From contig JASBRP010000034.1 in NCBI GenBank assembly GCA_030149365.1, positions 1-64,000 on the forward strand: 64,000 nucleotides of DNA. Direction: 5' to 3'. Under the pieces are notes generated by a model. That model searched no databases, was not told where the DNA came from, and saw only the letters and a program-made list of their open reading frames with translations. Below, one piece after another: positions 50,773 through 60,700 of the stretch. Source of the stretch: Solimonas sp. (GTDB lineage: Bacteria; Pseudomonadota; Gammaproteobacteria; Nevskiales; Nevskiaceae). Within the stretch, counting starts at the first letter, position 1. Each line of letters begins with the position of its first letter. The translations under genes and the position numbers were made by a program.

Positions 50773-52317
50773 ATGTCCAAGTCCCTCCTGAAGTCTTCCG
50801 GCATCGTCAGCCTGATGACCCTGCTGTCGCGCGTGCTGGGCTTTGTGCGTGACGTGATGTTCGCCGCTTCCTTCGGCGCCTCGGCAGGAATGGACGCCTT
50901 CCTGGTGGCGCTCAAGATACCCAACTTCGGCCGCCGCATGTTCGCGGAAGGGGCGTTCTCGCAGGCCTTCGTGCCGGTGTTCACCGAGATCAAGACCACC
51001 CGCCCGCAGGAGGAAGTGCGCGATCTGGTGGCCGCCACCATGGGCACCCTGGGCGGCGTACTGGCGATGATCACGCTGGTGGGCTGCCTGGCGGCGCCGC
51101 TGCTGCTGTGGGTGTTCGCGCCTGGCTTCGGCAGCGATCCGGCCAAGCAGGCGCTGGGTGCGGACCTGCTGCGCTGGACCTTCCCCTACCTGATGTTCAT
51201 CTCGCTGACGGCGATGGCGTCGGGCGTGCTGAACAGCTACGGCCAGTTCGCCATTCCGGCGATCACGCCGGTGATCCTCAACCTCTGCCTGATCGGCGCC
51301 GCCTTCATCGACAACGACTCGGTGCAGATCCTGGCCTATGCCGTGTTCGCGGCGGGCATCCTGCAGTTCGTCTTCCAGTGGCCGGCGCTGCGCAAGCTGG
51401 GCCTGCTGCCGCTGCCGCGCTGGGGCTGGAAGGACCTGCGCGTGCGCCGCGTGGTGACGCTGATGTTGCCGATCCTGTTCGGTGCCTCGGTGCAGCAGAT
51501 CAGCCTGCTGCTGGACACCATCCTGGCCTCGCTGCTGGTCACCGGCAGCGTCAGCTGGCTGTACTACGCGGACCGCCTGATGGAATTCCCCCTGGGCATC
51601 TTCAGCATCGCCGTGGCCACCGTGATCCTGCCGAGCCTGGCAGCGCAGCACGCCAAGCGCTCGGCCGACGATTTTTCCGCGACGCTGGACTGGGGCCTGC
51701 GCACGATCCTGCTGATCGGCGTGCCGGCCGCGCTGGGCCTGTTCCTGCTGGCGGGGCCGCTGACCACCACGCTGTTCCAGTACCACGCCTTCAACGCCCA
51801 CGACGTGCGCATGACCGCCTGGGCGCTGATGGCCTATGCCTTTGGCTTCATGGGCTTCTCCCTGGTCAAGGTGCTGATCCCGGGCTTCTATGCGCGCCAG
51901 GAGACGAAGGTGCCGGTGCGCTTCGGCCTGATTGCCATCGCTTCCGGCATGGCCATGAGCGGCAGCTTCGTCGGCCTGTCCCTGCTGCTGGACTTCGAGG
52001 CCCCGCATGCCGGCCTGGCCCTGGCCACCTCGCTGTCGGCCTGGATCAATGCGACGCTGCTGTTCCGCCGCCTGCGCAAGGACGGCATCTACCGGCCCCG
52101 TGCCGGCTGGCGCAGCTTCGGCCTGCGGCTGTTCGCGGCCAACGGCGCCATGGCGGCATTGCTGCTGCTGGGCAGCCCGGCGCTGCAGGTCTGGATCGAT
52201 GCCGGCCTGCGCCAGCGCGGCACCTGGGTGCTGGGCCTGGTGGCGGGGGCCATGGCCGTGTATTTCGCTACGCTATGGCTCTGCGGCATGCGCATGGCCC
52301 ATTTCCGCCGCAGCTGA
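50773..52317 (+). CDS. murJ: Lipid II flippase MurJ
   Basis: A 514-residue inner-membrane protein with about 14 hydrophobic helices, the MOP-superfamily flippase moving lipid II to the periplasm. SLMTLLSRVLGFVRDVMFAA at about 11-30 is the signature start with the key Arg residues of the central cavity; GRRMFAEGAFSQAFVPVFTE (about 57-76) is the other conserved block. A TACACT -10 ends 9 nt before the ATG and no ribosome-binding site is evident, so the mRNA may have almost no leader. ribF follows after 9 bp. Confidence 0.95.
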   Translation: MSKSLLKSSGIVSLMTLLSRVLGFVRDVMFAASFGASAGMDAFLVALKIPNFGRRMFAEGAFSQAFVPVFTEIKTTRPQEEVRDLVAATMGTLGGVLAMITLVGCLAAPLLLWVFAPGFGSDPAKQALGADLLRWTFPYLMFISLTAMASGVLNSYGQFAIPAITPVILNLCLIGAAFIDNDSVQILAYAVFAAGILQFVFQWPALRKLGLLPLPRWGWKDLRVRRVVTLMLPILFGASVQQISLLLDTILASLLVTGSVSWLYYADRLMEFPLGIFSIAVATVILPSLAAQHAKRSADDFSATLDWGLRTILLIGVPAALGLFLLAGPLTTTLFQYHAFNAHDVRMTAWALMAYAFGFMGFSLVKVLIPGFYARQETKVPVRFGLIAIASGMAMSGSFVGLSLLLDFEAPHAGLALATSLSAWINATLLFRRLRKDGIYRPRAGWRSFGLRLFAANGAMAALLLLGSPALQVWIDAGLRQRGTWVLGLVAGAMAVYFATLWLCGMRMAHFRRS

Positions 52318-52326
52318 AGCTGACAC

Positions 52327-53250
52327 ATGGAACTGATCCGCGGCTACCGAAACCTGCAGTCCCGGCACCATGGCTGCGTGCTGACGATCGGCAATTTCGA
52401 CGGTGTGCACCGCGGGCACCAGGCGCTGATCGCCCGCGCCCGCACGCTGGGCGCGGAATTGGGCTTGCCGGTGGCGCTGATGACCTTCGAGCCTACCCCG
52501 CGCGAGTACTTCGCGCCCGACAACCCGCCGCCGCGCATCAGCACCTTCCGCGGCAAGGTCAAGGTGCTGCGCGAGCTGGGCGTGGACCGCATGGTGGTAC
52601 AGCGCTTCGGGCCCAGCCTGGCGGCCATGCCGGCCGAGGATTTCGTGCGCGAGGCCCTGGTGCGCGCCGCCGGCGTTCGGGCCGTGGTGATCGGCGACGA
52701 CTTCCGCTTCGGCCACAAGCGTGGCGGCGACTTGGCCCTGCTGCAGGCCATGGGCCGCGAGCTGGGCTTTGTCGCCGAGGGCCTGGGGACCGTGGCGGTG
52801 GGGCAGGAGCGCTGCAGCTCCACGGCCTTGCGCCAGGCCCTGGCCGAAGCCGACCTGGGCCGTGCAGAGGCCATGCTGGGCCGCCCCTACGAGATGACCG
52901 GCCATGTGCGCCGCGGCCTGCAGCTGGCGCGCAAGCTGGGCATGCCCACCACCAATATCTTCCTGCATCGCCCGCCGGCGCTGCGCCTGGGCATCTACGC
53001 CGTGCGCGCCCGGGCCAATGGCCATGACTACGAGGGCGTGGCGGCGCTGGGCGTGCGGCCCACCCTGGGCTTCACCCGATGCCTGCTGGAGACCCATGTC
53101 TTCGGCGAGCCGGGTGAGCTCTACGGCCACCCGATGACCGTCCAGTTCCGCAAGTTCCTGCGTCCCGAGGAGCGTTTCGACTCCCTGGACGACCTGGCGG
53201 CCCAGATGCAGCGTGACAAGGCCGACGCCATGGCCTTCTTTGCTTCATAA
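52327..53250 (+). CDS. ribF: Bifunctional riboflavin kinase / FAD synthetase
   Basis: A 307-residue protein. The N-terminal nucleotidyltransferase (FAD synthetase) has LTIGNFDGVHRGHQALIARA (about 19-38) with the HxGH-like motif and VIGDDFRFGHKRGG; the C-terminal riboflavin kinase has GLQLARKLGMPTTNI (about 199-213) with the ATP-binding P-T-x-N and the late EERFDSLDDL. It makes FMN and FAD. It sits between murJ and ileS in the conserved order. Confidence 0.95.
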   Translation: MELIRGYRNLQSRHHGCVLTIGNFDGVHRGHQALIARARTLGAELGLPVALMTFEPTPREYFAPDNPPPRISTFRGKVKVLRELGVDRMVVQRFGPSLAAMPAEDFVREALVRAAGVRAVVIGDDFRFGHKRGGDLALLQAMGRELGFVAEGLGTVAVGQERCSSTALRQALAEADLGRAEAMLGRPYEMTGHVRRGLQLARKLGMPTTNIFLHRPPALRLGIYAVRARANGHDYEGVAALGVRPTLGFTRCLLETHVFGEPGELYGHPMTVQFRKFLRPEERFDSLDDLAAQMQRDKADAMAFFAS

Positions 53251-53311
53251 TTCGTATTTCCGCCAACGCTTTAGGGCCTGGGTCAGCCAGGCTCCGCGCC
53301 AGTCGTAGACC

Positions 53312-56179
53312 ATGAGCGACAAGAAAGACTACAAGCCGACCATCAACCTGCCGGAAACGCCGTTCCCGATGCAGGCCAACCTTGCCAAGCGCGAGCCGGA
53401 CTGGCTCGGGCGCTGGGAGGGCGACGGTCTCTATGCCCGCGTCCAGCAGGACACCGCCGGCCGGCCGCCGTTCTGGCTGGTGGACGGTCCGCCGTACGCC
53501 AATGGCGACATCCACATCGGCCATGCCGTCAACAAGGTCCTGAAGGACATCGTCTGCAAGTCGGCGCGCCTGGAGGGCTTCCATGTGCCCTTCGTGCCGG
53601 GCTGGGACTGCCACGGCCTGCCGATCGAGCTGCAGGTGGAGAAGAAGTTCGGCAAGGTCGGCGAGAAGCTCGACGCCCGCGAGTTCCGCCAGAAGTGCCG
53701 CGAGTACGCCACCGAGCAGGTCGCGCGCCAGCGCGAGGACTTCAAGCGCCTGGGCGTGCTGGCCGACTGGGATCATCCGTATCTCACGATGGCGCCGACC
53801 TTCGAGGCCGAGCAGCTGCGTGCGCTGTCGCGCATCATCGCCAACGGCCACGTCGTGCGCGGCTTCAAGCCGGTGCACTGGTGCCTGGACTGCGGTTCTT
53901 CGCTGGCCGAGGCCGAGGTGGAGTACGAGGACAAGAAGTCCTTCGCCATCGACGTGAAGTTTGCGGCCGCCGATGCCGCCGATATCGCTCGGCGCTTCGG
54001 CGTGGCGGACGCCGCGGGCGCCGCCTTCGTGATCTGGACCACCACGCCCTGGACGCTGCCGGCCAACCAGGCCGTCGCGGCGGGCAAGGACATCGAATAT
54101 GTGCTGGCGGACTTCCCCGAGCAGGGCCGCCTGATCGTCGCGGCGCAGCTGCTGGAGAGCATCGCCAAGCGTTACGGTGCCGAAGCCACGGTGCTGGGCC
54201 GTGCCACCGGCGCGGCGCTGGAAGGTGCACGTGCGCAGCATCCTTTCGCAGGGCGCCAGGTTCCGGTGATCCTCGGCGAGCACGTCACGCTCGACGCCGG
54301 TACCGGCCTGGTCCATACCGCGCCCGCGCATGGCGTGGAGGACTATGTCGTTGGCAAGCTCTACAAGCTGCCGGTGGACAACCCCGTGCAGTCCTCCGGC
54401 AAGTTCACGGACGCCACGCCCCTGGTCGGCGGGCAGCACGTGCGCAAGGCCGAGGAGCCGATCATCGCCGCGCTGCGTGACAGCGGCGCGCTGGCGCACG
54501 TCACGCAGATCACGCACAGCTACCCGCACTGCTGGCGCCACAAGACGCCACTGATCTTCCGCGCCACGCCGCAGTGGTTCATTTCGATGGAAGCCGCCGG
54601 CCTGCGCCCGAAGGCTCTGGAAGCCATCCGCCGCACCAACTGGATCCCCGGCTGGGGCGAGGCGCGCATCCACGAGATGATCAAGGACCGCCCGGACTGG
54701 TGCATCTCGCGCCAGCGCACCTGGGGCGTCCCGCTGGCCGTGTTCGTGGAGCGCGAGACGCAGAGCCTGCATCCGGACAGCGCCGCGCTGCTGCTGAAGA
54801 TCGCCGATCGCGTCGATGCCGAAGGCCTCGAGGCCTGGTGGGGCAGTACGCCCGCCGCCTGGGGCGTGGACGAGGCGCGCTACGAGAAGTGCACGGACAC
54901 GCTGGACGTGTGGTTCGATTCCGGCGTGGTGCACCAGTGCTTCTTCAAGAGCAATGGCTTCCCCATGCCCGACTACGCCGCGCTGGACAGCGCGGCGAAC
55001 CGTGACCCGGCCACCGGCAAGAACGGCGCCCAGTCCACGGTGTTCTACCTGGAGGGCTCGGACCAGCATCGCGGCTGGTTCCACTCGTCCTTGCTGGCGC
55101 GTGTCGCCATGGACGGCCACCCGCCGTACACGCACGTGCTGACCCACGGCTTCACCGTGGACGAGCAGGGTCGCAAGATGTCCAAGTCGCTGGGCAACGT
55201 CGTGGCGCCGCAGCAGGTGACCAAGACCCTGGGCGCCGACATCCTGCGCCTGTGGGCTTCCAGCTCCGATTACTCCGGCGAGATCGCGATCTCCGACAAG
55301 CTGCTGCAGCGCATGGCCGACGCCTACCGCCGCATCCGTAATACCACGCGCTACTTGCTGGGCAACCTCAACGGCTTCGACCCTGCGGCCGACATGGTGC
55401 CGGTCGAGCAGATGCTGGCAATGGACCGGTGGGCCCTGCAGCAGGCCGAGGCGCTGCAGCAGGAGATCCGCTCGGCCTACGGCCGGCGTGAATTCCATCA
55501 GGTCTATCACAAGCTCCACAACTACTGCGTGGTGGACCTGGGCGGCCTGTACCTGGACGTGCTGAAGGACCGCCTCTACACCTCGCAGCCCAAGAGCCTG
55601 GCGCGCCGTTCGGCACAGACCGCGATGTTCCACATCGCCGAGGCCATGGTGCGCTGGATCGCACCGATCCTGTCGTTCACGGCCGACGAAATCTGGACCG
55701 CCCTGCCGGGCGACCGCAGTGCCTCGGTGTTCGCACAGACCTGGCATGCATTGCCGCAAGCCGGCGCCACCGAGGTGGACTGGGTGCGCCTGGCCTCGGT
55801 GCGCGAGGCGGTCAAGAAGGTACTGGAAGACCTGCGTGTCGGTGGCCAGATCGGCTCCGGCCTCAATGCCGAGGTGGCGTTGCATGCCGACGGCGAGCTC
55901 GCCACGGCGCTGGCAACGGTCGGCGAGGAACTGCGCTTCTGGTTCATCACCTCCGCCGTGACGCTGCAGGGCACTGCCGCACGCCCGCAGGATGCCGTGG
56001 AAGGCACCCTGCCGGGTGGCGAGACGCTGTGGATCGCCGCCAAGGCCAGTGCCCATGCCAAGTGCGAGCGCTGCTGGCACCAGCGGCCGGAAGTCGGCCA
56101 GCATGCCGAGCACCCGATGCTCTGCGAGCGCTGCATCGTCAACGTTGACGGGGCGGGCGAAACGCGCCGCTACATCTAG
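53312..56179 (+). CDS. ileS: Isoleucyl-tRNA synthetase
   Basis: A 955-residue class Ia synthetase of normal bacterial length. HIGH is at 68-71 (DIHIGHAVNK) and KMSKS at 622-626 (GRKMSKSLGNVV); the editing domain lies between (WTTTPWTLPANQA, TGLVHTAPAHG). The C-terminal zinc module has two CERC pairs (CERCWHQRPEV and LCERCIVN). This is the mupirocin-sensitive bacterial type rather than the eukaryote-like one. lspA follows after 14 bp. Confidence 0.97.
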   Translation: MSDKKDYKPTINLPETPFPMQANLAKREPDWLGRWEGDGLYARVQQDTAGRPPFWLVDGPPYANGDIHIGHAVNKVLKDIVCKSARLEGFHVPFVPGWDCHGLPIELQVEKKFGKVGEKLDAREFRQKCREYATEQVARQREDFKRLGVLADWDHPYLTMAPTFEAEQLRALSRIIANGHVVRGFKPVHWCLDCGSSLAEAEVEYEDKKSFAIDVKFAAADAADIARRFGVADAAGAAFVIWTTTPWTLPANQAVAAGKDIEYVLADFPEQGRLIVAAQLLESIAKRYGAEATVLGRATGAALEGARAQHPFAGRQVPVILGEHVTLDAGTGLVHTAPAHGVEDYVVGKLYKLPVDNPVQSSGKFTDATPLVGGQHVRKAEEPIIAALRDSGALAHVTQITHSYPHCWRHKTPLIFRATPQWFISMEAAGLRPKALEAIRRTNWIPGWGEARIHEMIKDRPDWCISRQRTWGVPLAVFVERETQSLHPDSAALLLKIADRVDAEGLEAWWGSTPAAWGVDEARYEKCTDTLDVWFDSGVVHQCFFKSNGFPMPDYAALDSAANRDPATGKNGAQSTVFYLEGSDQHRGWFHSSLLARVAMDGHPPYTHVLTHGFTVDEQGRKMSKSLGNVVAPQQVTKTLGADILRLWASSSDYSGEIAISDKLLQRMADAYRRIRNTTRYLLGNLNGFDPAADMVPVEQMLAMDRWALQQAEALQQEIRSAYGRREFHQVYHKLHNYCVVDLGGLYLDVLKDRLYTSQPKSLARRSAQTAMFHIAEAMVRWIAPILSFTADEIWTALPGDRSASVFAQTWHALPQAGATEVDWVRLASVREAVKKVLEDLRVGGQIGSGLNAEVALHADGELATALATVGEELRFWFITSAVTLQGTAARPQDAVEGTLPGGETLWIAAKASAHAKCERCWHQRPEVGQHAEHPMLCERCIVNVDGAGETRRYI

Positions 56180-56193
56180 GAACTCGAATCCCC

Positions 56194-56691
56194 ATGTCCT
56201 TCCAGTACAAGAACGTCTACTGGCTCTGGCTCTCTGCCGCGATCATCGTGCTGGACCAGATCACCAAGCAGCTGGTGGTGAAGAATTTCGCGGAGTTCGA
56301 GCGCCTGGCGCTGACGCCGTTCCTCAACCTCTGCCGCGTCCACAACACCGGTGCCGCCTTCTCGATGATGAGCGAGCTGCCGCCGATGGCCTTCGTGCTG
56401 CTGGGTACCGTGGTCAGCGTCGGAATCCTGGTCTGGATGCGCGGCAACCCCACCAGCCAGCGCCTGGTGGCGGTAGCCCTGGCGCTGATCCTGGGCGGAG
56501 CGCTGGGCAACGTGATCGACCGGGCCACTCGCGGGCATGTTGTTGATTTCATAGATTTCTACGTAGGCACTTGGCATTTCCCGGCGTTCAACGTGGCCGA
56601 TATCGCCATCACCTTCGGTGCCGGCTTCCTGATCCTGGATATGCTTCTGGATCTGCGACGCGGCAAAATGGCGGCAACGTCGCAGAAGTGA
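56194..56691 (+). CDS. lspA: Signal peptidase II (prolipoprotein)
   Basis: A 165-residue inner-membrane protease with four hydrophobic helices, cutting lipoprotein signal peptides. Catalytic aspartates lie in [19 protein letters not shown] (the N-x-x-D) and [13 protein letters not shown] (A-D). HNTGAAFSM is the conserved third block. It processes the many lipoproteins predicted in this window. ispH follows after 22 bp; fkpB, often found between them, is absent. Confidence 0.96.
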   Translation: MSFQYKNVYWLWLSAAIIVLDQITKQLVVKNFAEFERLALTPFLNLCRVHNTGAAFSMMSELPPMAFVLLGTVVSVGILVWMRGNPTSQRLVAVALALILGGALGNVIDRATRGHVVDFIDFYVGTWHFPAFNVADIAITFGAGFLILDMLLDLRRGKMAATSQK

Positions 56692-56713
56692 CGAACGAAG
56701 TGACGAGGTCCTG

Positions 56714-57655
56714 ATGCAGATTCTTCTGGCCAACCCGCGCGGCTTCTGTGCCGGGGTGGATCGCGCGATCGAGATCGTCGAGCGTGCCCTCGAGGTGCTG
56801 GGCGCACCGATCTACGTGCGGCACGAGGTGGTGCACAACCGCTTCGTGGTGGACGACCTGCGCGCCAAGGGCGCCGTATTCGTCGAGGAAGTGGACGAAA
56901 TTCCCGAGGGTGCCACCTGCATCTTCTCCGCGCACGGCGTCTCGCAGCAGGTGCGTCTGGATGCCGCCAATCGCGGCCTGACCGTGTTCGACGCTACCTG
57001 CCCGCTGGTGACCAAGGTCCACATCGAGGTCAAGCGCTATTCCCGCGAGGGCAGGGAGGTCGTGCTGATCGGCCACGCCGGCCATCCCGAAGTGGAAGGC
57101 ACCATGGGCCAGTTCGACGCCAGCCAGGGCGGTCACATCTACCTGGTGGAAACCCCGGACGACGTCGCCAAGCTGGCGATCCGCGATCCGGCGCACATGG
57201 CCTATGTCACCCAGACCACATTATCGGTGGACGACACCTCGCGTGTGATCGACGCCCTGCGCCAGCGATTCCCGCAGATCCACGGCCCGCGCAAGGACGA
57301 CATTTGCTACGCCACACAGAACCGCCAGGACTCCATCAAGGAGTTGGCGTCGAAGTGCGACGTCGTACTGGTGGTGGGCTCCAAGAACAGCTCCAACTCC
57401 AACCGCCTGCGGGAGTTGGCTCAACTCCGTGGCGTGCCCTCCTATCTCATCGACGGCCCCCAGGATATCGACCCCACCTGGCTGACCGATCGCAAGGTGG
57501 TCGGCGTCACCGCCGGCGCCTCCGCGCCGGAAATCCTGGTCAAGCAGGTTGTTGCTCGTCTGCGAGAGCTGGGCGGTGAGAGCGCGCAGGAGTTGCCCGG
57601 GCGACAGGAGCACATCGTCTTCTCGCTGCCACAGCCGCTGCGGCGCCAGGGCTGA
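56714..57655 (+). CDS. ispH: 4-hydroxy-3-methylbut-2-enyl diphosphate reductase
   Basis: A 313-residue Fe-S enzyme of the final MEP-pathway step. The three cluster cysteines are in FCAGVDRAI (C12), [11 protein letters not shown] (about 96) and [11 protein letters not shown] (about 197); the substrate-binding [18 protein letters not shown] and NSSNSNRL blocks are present. It ends the rightward housekeeping operon ahead of a bidirectional terminator. Confidence 0.96.
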   Translation: MQILLANPRGFCAGVDRAIEIVERALEVLGAPIYVRHEVVHNRFVVDDLRAKGAVFVEEVDEIPEGATCIFSAHGVSQQVRLDAANRGLTVFDATCPLVTKVHIEVKRYSREGREVVLIGHAGHPEVEGTMGQFDASQGGHIYLVETPDDVAKLAIRDPAHMAYVTQTTLSVDDTSRVIDALRQRFPQIHGPRKDDICYATQNRQDSIKELASKCDVVLVVGSKNSSNSNRLRELAQLRGVPSYLIDGPQDIDPTWLTDRKVVGVTAGASAPEILVKQVVARLRELGGESAQELPGRQEHIVFSLPQPLRRQG

Positions 57656-57702
57656 TCACGCATCGACGCGCCTTTGGCGAGAGCTATTGCAGTCCCAAAA
57701 GC

Positions 57703-57735
57703 AAACCCCCTGACGCATGCAGCGTCAGGGGGTTT
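57703..57735. terminator. Bidirectional terminator between ispH and pilY1
   Basis: Perfect 14-nt arms starting AAACCCCCTGACGC (57703-57716 and 57722-57735) with a 5-nt loop. It separates two convergent operons. Confidence 0.85.
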
Positions 57736-57758
57736 ATCGCTTCCGGCGAGTTCGTCGC

Positions 57759-60700
57759 CTACTGCGTCCGCAATTCGCGCCAGGACAAGCGGCGGGTGTT
57801 GGCTGCCAGACCCTCGACCGGCGTCGGTGCCACCACTGTCGTGCCATCCGACAGGCGGACGAGACTGAGCACCTTGTTGTTGGGTAGGCGGATCAGCACG
57901 GGGCGCGTTGCCAGGGCGTTGCCGATCTTGATGCTGGACACGTTCTGCGCCGTCGATACCGACTTGCCACTGCGGTAGTCGAAGAAGTTGATGTAGCTCG
58001 AGCCGCCCACCGTGCAGGCATCCGATGCCGGGACGTTGGTGGTGACTGCCAGCGTACCCAGCTGCAGGTCGGCGTCGGTGACCGAGCGCTCGCCGCCGAT
58101 CGGCCAGTCGACATACCAGCCATTGTTTACCGCCAGGTTCACAGTGGCGTTGCTGTTGCTGCGCGTTTCCTGCCCCGGGGTACAGATCGAGGAGCCGGTG
58201 GGGCAGGTGCTGGCGGTCAGCGTCTGCCTTACGAAGCTAGAGTCGCTGCGCGGGTTGCCATAGCTCACCGTGCCCAGAGTATCTTTCACCGCGTAGAACG
58301 ACTCCGTAGCCGAGGAGCCCAGATCGCTGATACCCAGATACAGTCCGGTGCCGAAAAAGATCATCGCCGTACCAGAGACATCGCCCAGCTGCGGGCGCGA
58401 GGTGATTGGCCTACCGACTGCAGCAAGCCTGTGCGCATCAAAGCCAGCCGCACCCACGTCGCCGTTGACGTCGAAGCGCCACATGTTGCCCAGCAGATCA
58501 CCGCCGTAGACGCGTTGCGCGGTGTTGTCGAACTCGGCGTTGTCCGCCCAAGCGCGGATTTGCGCCAAGCCACTGGGTGCCGCGGCAGTGCCGACACCGG
58601 TGCTGATCTTGCGGACCAGGGAGCCGTTCGCGGCATTGACCACGTAGAGATAACCCACACCGTCGCCGGAAGGGCCACCGGTGGCGGTGCTGTTGTTATA
58701 GCCGGAGGTCAGGAAGACCACCCAGGTGCCGTCCTTGAGCTTGGAGATTTCCGGTCGGCCGAAGGTCAAGCCCATGTTGACGTCAGTGAACTCCCACAAG
58801 GCCTTGGGTGCCGCGGGGTCGGTGACGTCCAGCGCGTAGTAGGACCGGCCACCGGCGTTGAGGCCCGCCACCAGGATGGTGCGCCATTCACCGCCGATGT
58901 AGACGTCGCTGACCAGCGGCGTGCCGTCGGCGAAGTATTCATGGTTCACGCCATAATTCTTGTCCGCAAGCTTGTAGAGCTTCGGCAGCAGCGTGGTCGG
59001 GATGTAGGCCCAGCGCTCGGAGCCGTCATCTGCGTTGAACGCATGGAGCATGCCGTCGTTGGAGGCAACGTACACCGTGCCGGCACGTCCTGCCTTCGAC
59101 GATTTGAAGCCGCTGTAGCCACTGTCGGTGTAGCTGAACACCGGCTTCTTCACGTAGGCCGGCTCGGCGTTGACGATATCGCCCAGCACGTGTTCGCGCT
59201 CGCGATAGTACTTGCTCGAGTCGAACAGCCCACCCTCGTTGGTACTGTCGCCGCGCAGGAAATTGACGAGGTTCTGGCCGGCTGCCGCAGCCTGCGAGGC
59301 GGAATTCAGGCAGTTGGTGCCGCTGCTGCAGAACTGCGAGAGGGGATTGATGTTGGGCGTCTGGAAGTAGGCGCGCTGGGTGGCGTCCAGGCCAGCCCAC
59401 AGGAAAGGCTCGAGCTTGTTGGCCGCACTGCTGTCGAAGATGTAGATATTGCGGCTGGTATTGGTGTCGAGTTGATCCCGCGCACTCCAGTCCGCGCCAC
59501 CGGAAAGCGAGCCGGTGCTGATGTCGATGGTCTGGCGGATCAGCTGGCCGGTCCATTTCACCGACTCGAAGGTCGAGCTGAAGATGAAGTTGTCGCCGGA
59601 CACTACGTTGGGGTTACTCGCGGTGGCGGCGGCGGCGGTGCCGGTGCGTACCGAGACACCGGCCAGCGCATCGGTCAGTCCGTCACGCAGCGAAGCAGGA
59701 TCGCGCGCACTGTAGTACTTGCCTCGGCCATTGACTGCTGCATGCCAGAGATCGTCGATGCGGGGTTCCAGGAGGCTGGTGGGGTTGGGCCAGACGCAGG
59801 CGCCCGAGCTCTGCCAGGAGCAGATGCCGCCGGCCGGGTTGGCCTGCACGGCATTCTTGATGCTGTGGAAATCGCCCTCGGTGGCAGTCTCGTAGTCCGT
59901 CTGGTACTGCATGTAGCCGGGAATACCGAGGCCCACCGTGAAGGTGGTCATGTGCTGGTGGCTTGCCGAGTCCTGGCCGCTGACCGGAACATTGTTTTCG
60001 CAGACGTTGTTGCCGACCGTGGCAGGCGGCACCGGGGCGCCGACACAGTTGCCGAAGCCGCTCGTGCGCAGGTCGGTGTTGTAGTAGTAGGCAGCAATGT
60101 CGGCCAGGTTGTTGCTGGATTCGTTGCCGTCCTTGTAGGGCTCGGGCAGGCTGCCGTCCTGGTTGCCAACCATCGTGCTGCCATCAACCTGAACGGCGTT
60201 GGCGTCGTCGCGGGTAGTGCCCGTACCGGAGGTGCTGTTCCAGTAGCCGTCGGTCGAGAGGATCGTGAAGTTCTGCTGGCAGGAATACTGCACCGGATCG
60301 TTGCCGCCGGAGGACGTCAGCTTGCCAGCATAGATACGGCCGGCGCGCGCCAAGGCCTTCTGCAAAGGCGTGGAGCCGGAGGGGTCGGAGCCGAACAGGC
60401 TGCTGTACCAGTTCGCTTTAGTCGTGGTGTTGAAGGTGGTGATGGCCCTGTTGCGCGAGGTCGCATTGATCTCGGCAAAGCCGAGGCGATACTTCTCGCC
60501 GATCGGCGAGAACGCAATGGCCGCGGAGGATTTCATCATCTGCGCGCGCGTATGGTAGTAGGCCCACCAGTTGGCGAAGTTGGTCATCTCCTCGTTGTAG
60601 GTGCAGGTGCTGCCCGCGCAGTCGGTACGCGTGCTGGCCTTCGGGTAGCTGGTGCGAGAGGGCACGATGTCAGTGCGCACGAAGCGGCCGCTGTACTGCG

